Shown in pieces: positions 58,858 through 64,000 of a stretch of DNA of 64,000 bases; the stretch's first letter is position 1; every line of letters starts with the position of its first letter. The position numbers and the translations under genes were made by a program. This DNA comes from Moniliophthora roreri (lineage: Eukaryota; Basidiomycota; Agaricomycetes; Agaricales; Marasmiaceae). The stretch is taken from the NCBI GenBank assembly GCA_001466705.2, contig LATX02000001.1, forward strand, positions 2,914,001-2,978,000. Reading direction: 5' to 3'. The notes below the pieces were generated by a model. It did no database searches, was not told where the DNA came from, and was given only the letters and a program-made list of their open reading frames with translations.

Positions 58858-58864
58858 TATAAAA
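58858..58864 (+). promoter_or_regulatory. TATA box
   Basis: TATAAAA lies 93 bp upstream of the ATG at 58957. This is a normal distance for a fungal TATA promoter with a short leader. Confidence 0.5.
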
Positions 58865-58956
58865 CCGCCAGGAAATTGTCGTGTCCCCGTAGAACCGCAT
58901 TACATTCTTATCCACCACTTCACACATTCACCGACTCACCGACCCATCTACCAACG

Positions 58957-60236
58957 ATGTCCCACGCTTCCACTGCCGCCATTGACCAGCCTACCTCCGC
59001 TGGATTGGCAATGAAACCTCGGCTCTCAGTTTGCACCCCTCCTAGTCCCTCGACCGACGTTGTTGCTCCCTACCCAAAAAGCAGCGACTTGCCTACTTCT
59101 TTGGCTCCAACGTCGCCGGGCAGCGAGGAAGACAGCGACGTCGAGTCATCGGACTATCACCATGTATGTCCCGAGAACGAAGAACGGGAGGGCAGGTACA
59201 TCGATAGCACTCCAACTTCACGGCAACTTGGGGAATTCAAGAGCTCCTTGCTCGTTCAAATGCAAGCGTGAGTTTTGACTTCAATTTTATCCCTAAATAC
59301 GAAGGATCCTGACACGTACTCCAGTGCAGCGCTCCTACGGCTTCTGAAAGATGAGATGGAGCATGAGAACGACGACAGTGCAGAGGAAAGTAAAGATCAG
59401 AACAACGTCATCAACGGCGTTGGCGAAGACGTCGAAACCATCCAGAAAAACCCGGCTGCGGGCGGCGACGATGTAACCACGGAGACCAGCGAGTATGCCA
59501 ATACCCCGACTCATGAACAGACAGACGGCACCGACGCGCAGATGAGTAAGGAAGATGTTTTGCAAGGCAGGTTCGTTTACGTCCCAGTCCGAACTTGAGT
59601 TTAGCTCTTTCTAATGCTTCTCGACTCCAGGCCAGAATTAATCGAGGTATTCAGGGGAATCTCCCTCATGAGGAGGCTGCTTGCATCTGAGGAGCCTCAA
59701 GGCGAGGGTGAAAGTAAGGTCGTCGATGACATTCATCCTTCCGCTACGGAGGAATCAACTATTCCTGCGGCCGTAGGACACATGGAACAAGAGCAAGCTG
59801 CCGAGCAAAGCAATGAGGTGGCAAAGAACACCACACTCGCCATCTCTGAAGCGCCCTCCCAACCCAGCGACGACGCGGAGTCCACGCGTGAAGTGCATGA
59901 CAGAATGCTAGAGTCACAACTTGTGTTCGAAAACTTTCTCTCAACTTACCTCGCGAATCAGTGAGTGATGTTTCGCTGGTTCCTTGAGTAGACTGTGCTC
60001 ACTCCATCTTGAATAGGTTCGGGCAGAGCTCGAAGCAGCACTTGTCAGACGTTTTCAACTTCTATCCTCTCCAATTTGGTCCAGGAAGGTCTAGGACTGC
60101 CACGGTTTCTACTGGCATGTATGGCGAGGAAGAGGAAGCGCAAGACAGTGGTGTGGAACTGGACGACGCAACTTACATTCGGCCTCAAGTCGTCCAAGTC
60201 ATCCAGACTACCTCCGTCGATAGAGCCGCCGAGTAA
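58957..60236 (+). CDS. acidic, largely disordered protein of unknown function
   Basis: Predicted 368 residues in four exons: 58957-59267, 59325-59570, 59631-59960 and 60017-60236, in exact frame. The start follows a TATA box. The N-terminus is Ser/Thr/Pro-rich (STDVVAPYPKSSDLPTSLAP), then very acidic regions (EEDSDVESSDYHH, MEHENDDSAEESK). Two helical stretches are likely conserved cores: ALLRLLKDEMEHE and PELIEVFRGISLMRRLLAS. The C-terminus has LVFENFLSTYLANQFGQSSK and DVFNFYPLQFG. No family is recognised. Confidence 0.7.
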
Positions 60237-60580
60237 TTGGCCGTACCCAGGAAGATCCTTTGCCCTAAATAACTCTATTGTCCCTACTATCTTACCATGT
60301 ATCGCTAGTGAGTTGCATTCAGTATTGTCAATAGTAATTAGTACAGCCTATTGTATTACTGTCGACGTATGTTCAGTATATAAGAGCATTGATAGCAGAA
60401 TGAGAGTTGAGTAGAGGATGCAAGCTTGAATGAACGAGTAAGATGTGACCGACAAGACTGGATGCAAGGATAGAGAAGGCAATGCAAAACGTAGAAGATA
60501 TGGAAGTTACATCCAAAGACGAAAAGGACATGAAAGAAAGTCCTTGTATCATCCGGCCCCAGCACACCGCACAAGAAAAA
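60237..60580. other. intergenic, convergent 3' ends
   Basis: This 344-bp gap lies between two convergent stops. GTATATAAGAGC is at about 60376, but no gene starts nearby, so it is probably chance. It is likely 3' UTR. Confidence 0.4.
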
Positions 60581-62692
60581 TCATCGATCATCTTCAACAT
60601 GCTCAACCGAATCCACAATCTCGTTCACCAGTTCCAGACATACTCCTGGTATAACTCGCTCAGCCTCAGTGAACGCTCGTTGCAGACTGCTCAACGCAAC
60701 TCGCGCTTCCTGTGAGTTCACACGAGGGAATAGCTGCATCTCCCAGGTCAGCTCGTTATCAATAGCGATATGAGTGAAGTCTCACCGAAGCTATGGCTGG
60801 TAGAATTACTGAGTCCAGCATCGTTGTGTCGGGTACATCTTCATCCAACTGAGTGTGCCTCATCCGTTCTTCAACCTCTTCCGCTCCGTTGTAATGATCA
60901 TCTTCGTATTGATCATCGTAATCATCATAATCATCTGAAGGCTCCCTTCGTTGTTTCGATCCCGTGGTGGAGTTGGCATTCGCGGTGATCGCGGCAGCCG
61001 CCCCAGTTGGCATGTGACGAACCGTAGACTGGTCGGACATCTTACTGCCTCGAATTTCATTAGGTAAGGGTGGTAGATCCCCTTTGGCGGTGATAGATGA
61101 ACTATACGAGGACGCCGAACCTCTACCGCGAAGAGATGATCCCGATGAATTTGAAGACCTGTCAGACCGTTGTGTGCCATTGTTCTCCCAGGTAAGGGGT
61201 GGCCCAGAGACTTGTATTGGATTGTCTTTGCGACCGACGGTTGCTGGTCGACTAACATGGCGGACAGTACCAAAGTCCCATAGATCTTCAGGGTCGCTGC
61301 CCCCAGTACTGTTACCGAAAAGTATAAATGTGGTATACGAACACAACTTAGATTCGGGGCTTACGTGTCAGGTGCTGCATCCCTTTCGTCTTCCTCATAA
61401 CGTTCGCCGCCTTCGGCTTTCCACCGTTCGTGTCTCTCAATAAGTTCCGTCAAGTAACTGGTCTTCTTAGCCATGCGTACAAACTTGTGGCGGAGCAATT
61501 CCCGAGCTGACGGACGCTCACGAGGGTCACGTTGGAGGCAATACGAGACAAAGTCTTTGAATGGCTTTGAGAAGTTGCCTTCCAAAGTCGGTGGTGGGTT
61601 TTTGGGAATCAAGAAGAGAACCTGAAAGATAATCAGACCCAGCATTGACGCGGATGATATGCCTTACTTTCATAGGATGCAACTCGGCGTATGGTGGTTC
61701 CCCTTTTGCTAGTTCAATGGCGGTGATTCCTAGACTCCATATATCGGCCTTGTGGTCATATCCACTCTGCTTGATGACCTCGGGCGACATCCAATATGGT
61801 GTTCCTACGAAAGTATTCTTCTTGGCTGAGAGCGTTCCAGAGAGTTGGCCCGATACACCGAAATCAGCCAACTTGACCTCACCGCCTGCGGACAAGAGAA
61901 TGTTTGCAGCTATGACAAAATGAGAAGCCAAATACAGACGACATCATTGACAACGCACCTTTGATATCTCGATGAAGTTTTCCTTCCGAGTGAAGATACT
62001 CTAGCCCACGCAACAGCTCTCGGACTATGATGGCAATGTACTCTTCCCGGAAAACGCCAGGTTTCATCTAGATAACCATGAGATTCTTGGAAGACACACA
62101 GGAGATATGATGCATACCAAGTCTGAGCACGAACCTCCGGAGCAGTATCTATAAAAGTTAGTCACAAACACAATCCCTGGTCACACGAGGCACTTACTCC
62201 ATCACAATCCAAAGATTCGATCCTTTTAGATAGGATCCGTGGTATCTGAATGAGAGCTTTGAGTATTGCAAAGGGACGTGAAGGGTCCTGGGGCGCACTT
62301 TGTGACGTGGGGCGAATCCAACTGCGATAGAATCTGAATCTCCTGCTGAATGTCTTCTATCTCATCTTCTGCGCTCTCCAAATCGATAATCTTTATCGCT
62401 ACTGTTTTTTGCGTTCGTTTGTCATAGCTAAAAGTAAATTAGCACGAATGATAGGAGGTATGCTTCTTAGTAGACTCACCCTTTATACACTTCTCCAAAT
62501 GACCCCTTGCCTGCGATAGTTGAACAATCAACCTCTGAAAACACCCTCCAACTGTCTCCTACTCACCGATCCGGTCTTGCTTCACATAAAATTCTTCGGG
62601 ATCCTGATTGTGCGAGTCCTATAGTGTGGCCAGTTCTTCCGTCAGATCCAGGTGAATCGCATGCAACTGGAGAAATATTCGTAGCGCACCAT
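60581..62692 (-). CDS. Ste20-family (GCK-III) protein kinase
   Basis: Multi-exon serine/threonine kinase. The N-terminus [20 protein letters not shown] has the Gly-rich loop spliced across an intron. The VAIK-type lysine region is followed by LHRDIKAANILLS (catalytic loop), [10 protein letters not shown] and [13 protein letters not shown] (activation segment). The domain ends with [13 protein letters not shown]. This is the germinal-centre kinase III group (MST3/4, yeast Kic1/Sps1, fission yeast Sid1/Nak1-like), which acts with Mo25/Cab39-type scaffolds in morphogenesis and septation networks. A Ser-rich, then acidic ([13 protein letters not shown]) linker leads to a conserved C-terminal helix region, [20 protein letters not shown]. 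The first exon is inferred to be the ATG at 62692 directly followed by a GTGCGC donor. Confidence 0.88.
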
Positions 62693-64000
62693 GCCTCCAG
62701 AATACATATTCAATCAGGGTTGGGGGTCCTCGTGTCGCGTCGAGCTGAATGAAAGACGGATTCCAAGTTGATTCCGGTCCACGAGAGGTATTAGTTGCCA
62801 ATCGACTTTGACAAGGAACAAAACCAAAATCTGGAAGGAGTCAAGTAAATGCGAAATCGCTGGACAAAGAAGTGAAGCAAGGGGTAGACACAGACCCTGA
62901 GCGGCTCAATTTATGTGTCTCAAGGTAACAGCTTGTAGTAATTTCAACGTCACGTCACACCCCTCTCTTTGCCATCTCCGCTCACGTCAAAACGTAAAAA
63001 ACCGTCAGATGCAGCACATTTAGCTTCAAAGGGCCAGCTGCTCTAGCTCTGCTCCAGCTCGGGGCCGATTCCTAGCATCATTCATCGTAAACTTTGGGTG
63101 CCAGTCATGCATGGTGATTGCAAAATAAATATGTACCTTGATGATTGATCAAGCTTGTATGGCACATATATATGAGTGGTGAGGGCCTTGTTCAGTTCAA
63201 GGAGATGAAGGATTCATAGAAACGCGATTGTTCTGCAGCGGACAAAGCAAGTGCTGAAATCATTGTTACATTGATATTGTCATGTTCCATTCTACTTGTT
63301 CTGTGGCTCAGCTAGCCTACTCTTTCAGCGGGTGATAAGGCATCTTACTCTATATGGCAACAATCCGATTCATCCGTTCATCTTTCATCAAGCAGACCCG
63401 GCTCCACAGAGAAATGCTGCCTCAAAGAATGAAATATTGGCTTTATATTTCACAGACACATACGCTCTGGCCTGACCGACAGAACACAGGATCGGTCCTC
63501 TGCCTCTAGCTCGGCACTCTATGGATCATACATCGTCTGCTTTCTATCGAGTAGTCTCGGACCGTAGACGACAGCAGCCCCTGCGGATTCCTCAGGGAAG
63601 GATTTATGGGGTACAGGCTGGTGACACTTGGAGGAAACGTTGTTTCCTCGTATGGTAGCCATTCACGTTTGTGCATCGTGGCTAAAGTATGTCGAACAGT
63701 TTGAAAGAAAAGCAGCCATGCGGTGTACGAGTAATCATTCAAGTCGTAGCTGTGAACCTTTATCTCAGTGGAACGTTGACATGGCGTAATGATCCTGTAT
63801 GATAACCATCTCTGACTGGTCAATGACCAGCTTTTCTAAATTTATCGACACGCACTCTGTGACTCGAGCGTCGCATCCAAACCATGGCTTCCACTACGCA
63901 TGGATACCGGTGCGTCGGGCATTTTAGACGCCGCCATGGCCAGGATGTGGCTTGTCCGTGACCTTGGGTCTCGGCGTCCGGTGCTTCCCGTACTCTGGGA
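62693..64000. other. intergenic, kinase promoter, 1.3 kb
   Basis: No recognisable gene. A minus frame at 63506-63823 has no family resemblance. A CACATATATATGAG sequence at about 63161-63174 could be a TATA element for a plus-strand gene outside the window, but no start follows within it. Confidence 0.4.

Larger units (their letters stand above)
57599..58956. promoter_or_regulatory. divergent intergenic region, about 1.36 kb
   Basis: This lies between two divergent genes. An 87-codon minus frame at 58234-58497 (MAANRVVGPRVSLAKG..., with a hydrophobic middle that could be read as an intron) is the only candidate gene; it is not confirmed. No other feature was recognised apart from the TATA box listed below. 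Confidence 0.4.

Noticed and set aside
63883..63990. ATG in a good context near the right edge (63883)
   Set aside because: The frame closes within about 35 codons and gives no family match. It may be a leader of a gene outside the window, but this cannot be shown.

Overview
The window is nuclear DNA of a filamentous basidiomycete, most likely an Agaricomycete. Genes are closely packed and split by many 45-70 nt GT-AG introns (some GC-AG). Micro-exons occur, and the families present (DUF6534 membrane proteins, fungal UbiA prenyltransferase, mushroom-type single-pass membrane proteins) are typical of that group. No bacterial operons, CRISPR arrays, rRNA or convincing tRNA genes were seen. Exon borders given here are read from splice signals and frame continuity; they have not been tested with transcripts.

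Left part (1-26 kb). The window opens inside the last exon of a DUF6534 gene. Two tandem SAM methyltransferases follow, then an F-box protein, exocyst subunit Exo84, a small coiled-coil protein and a complete 13-exon DUF6534 protein. Next is a three-member family of single-pass membrane proteins (12986-14269, 15586-16679, 18055-19274), with a Dph4-type J-protein between members A and B. Member B has a frameshift and member C carries a perfect 131-bp tandem duplication over an exon-intron border. A Baeyer-Villiger-type flavin monooxygenase and the AP-3 delta subunit complete this part.

Middle part (26-46 kb). This is accessory in character: a second DUF6534 protein, a cytochrome P450, about 5 kb without recognisable genes, a UbiA prenyltransferase, an O-methyltransferase, a decayed copy of an acyl-CoA dehydrogenase/oxidase gene, and the intact version of that gene. 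With the flavin monooxygenase these enzymes could form a prenylated-aromatic (meroterpenoid-like) pathway. No PKS, NRPS or terpene cyclase is visible, so the pathway idea is inference.

Right part (46-64 kb). This is mostly housekeeping: a small coiled-coil protein, a Ubp2-type deubiquitinase, a zeta-crystallin-type quinone reductase with a possible mitochondrial presequence, a tyrosine phosphatase with an altered active-site signature, an NR2C2AP homologue, a type II membrane protein with a fucosyltransferase-like motif, an acidic protein of unknown function, and a Ste20/GCK-III kinase. The last 1.3 kb holds no recognisable gene.
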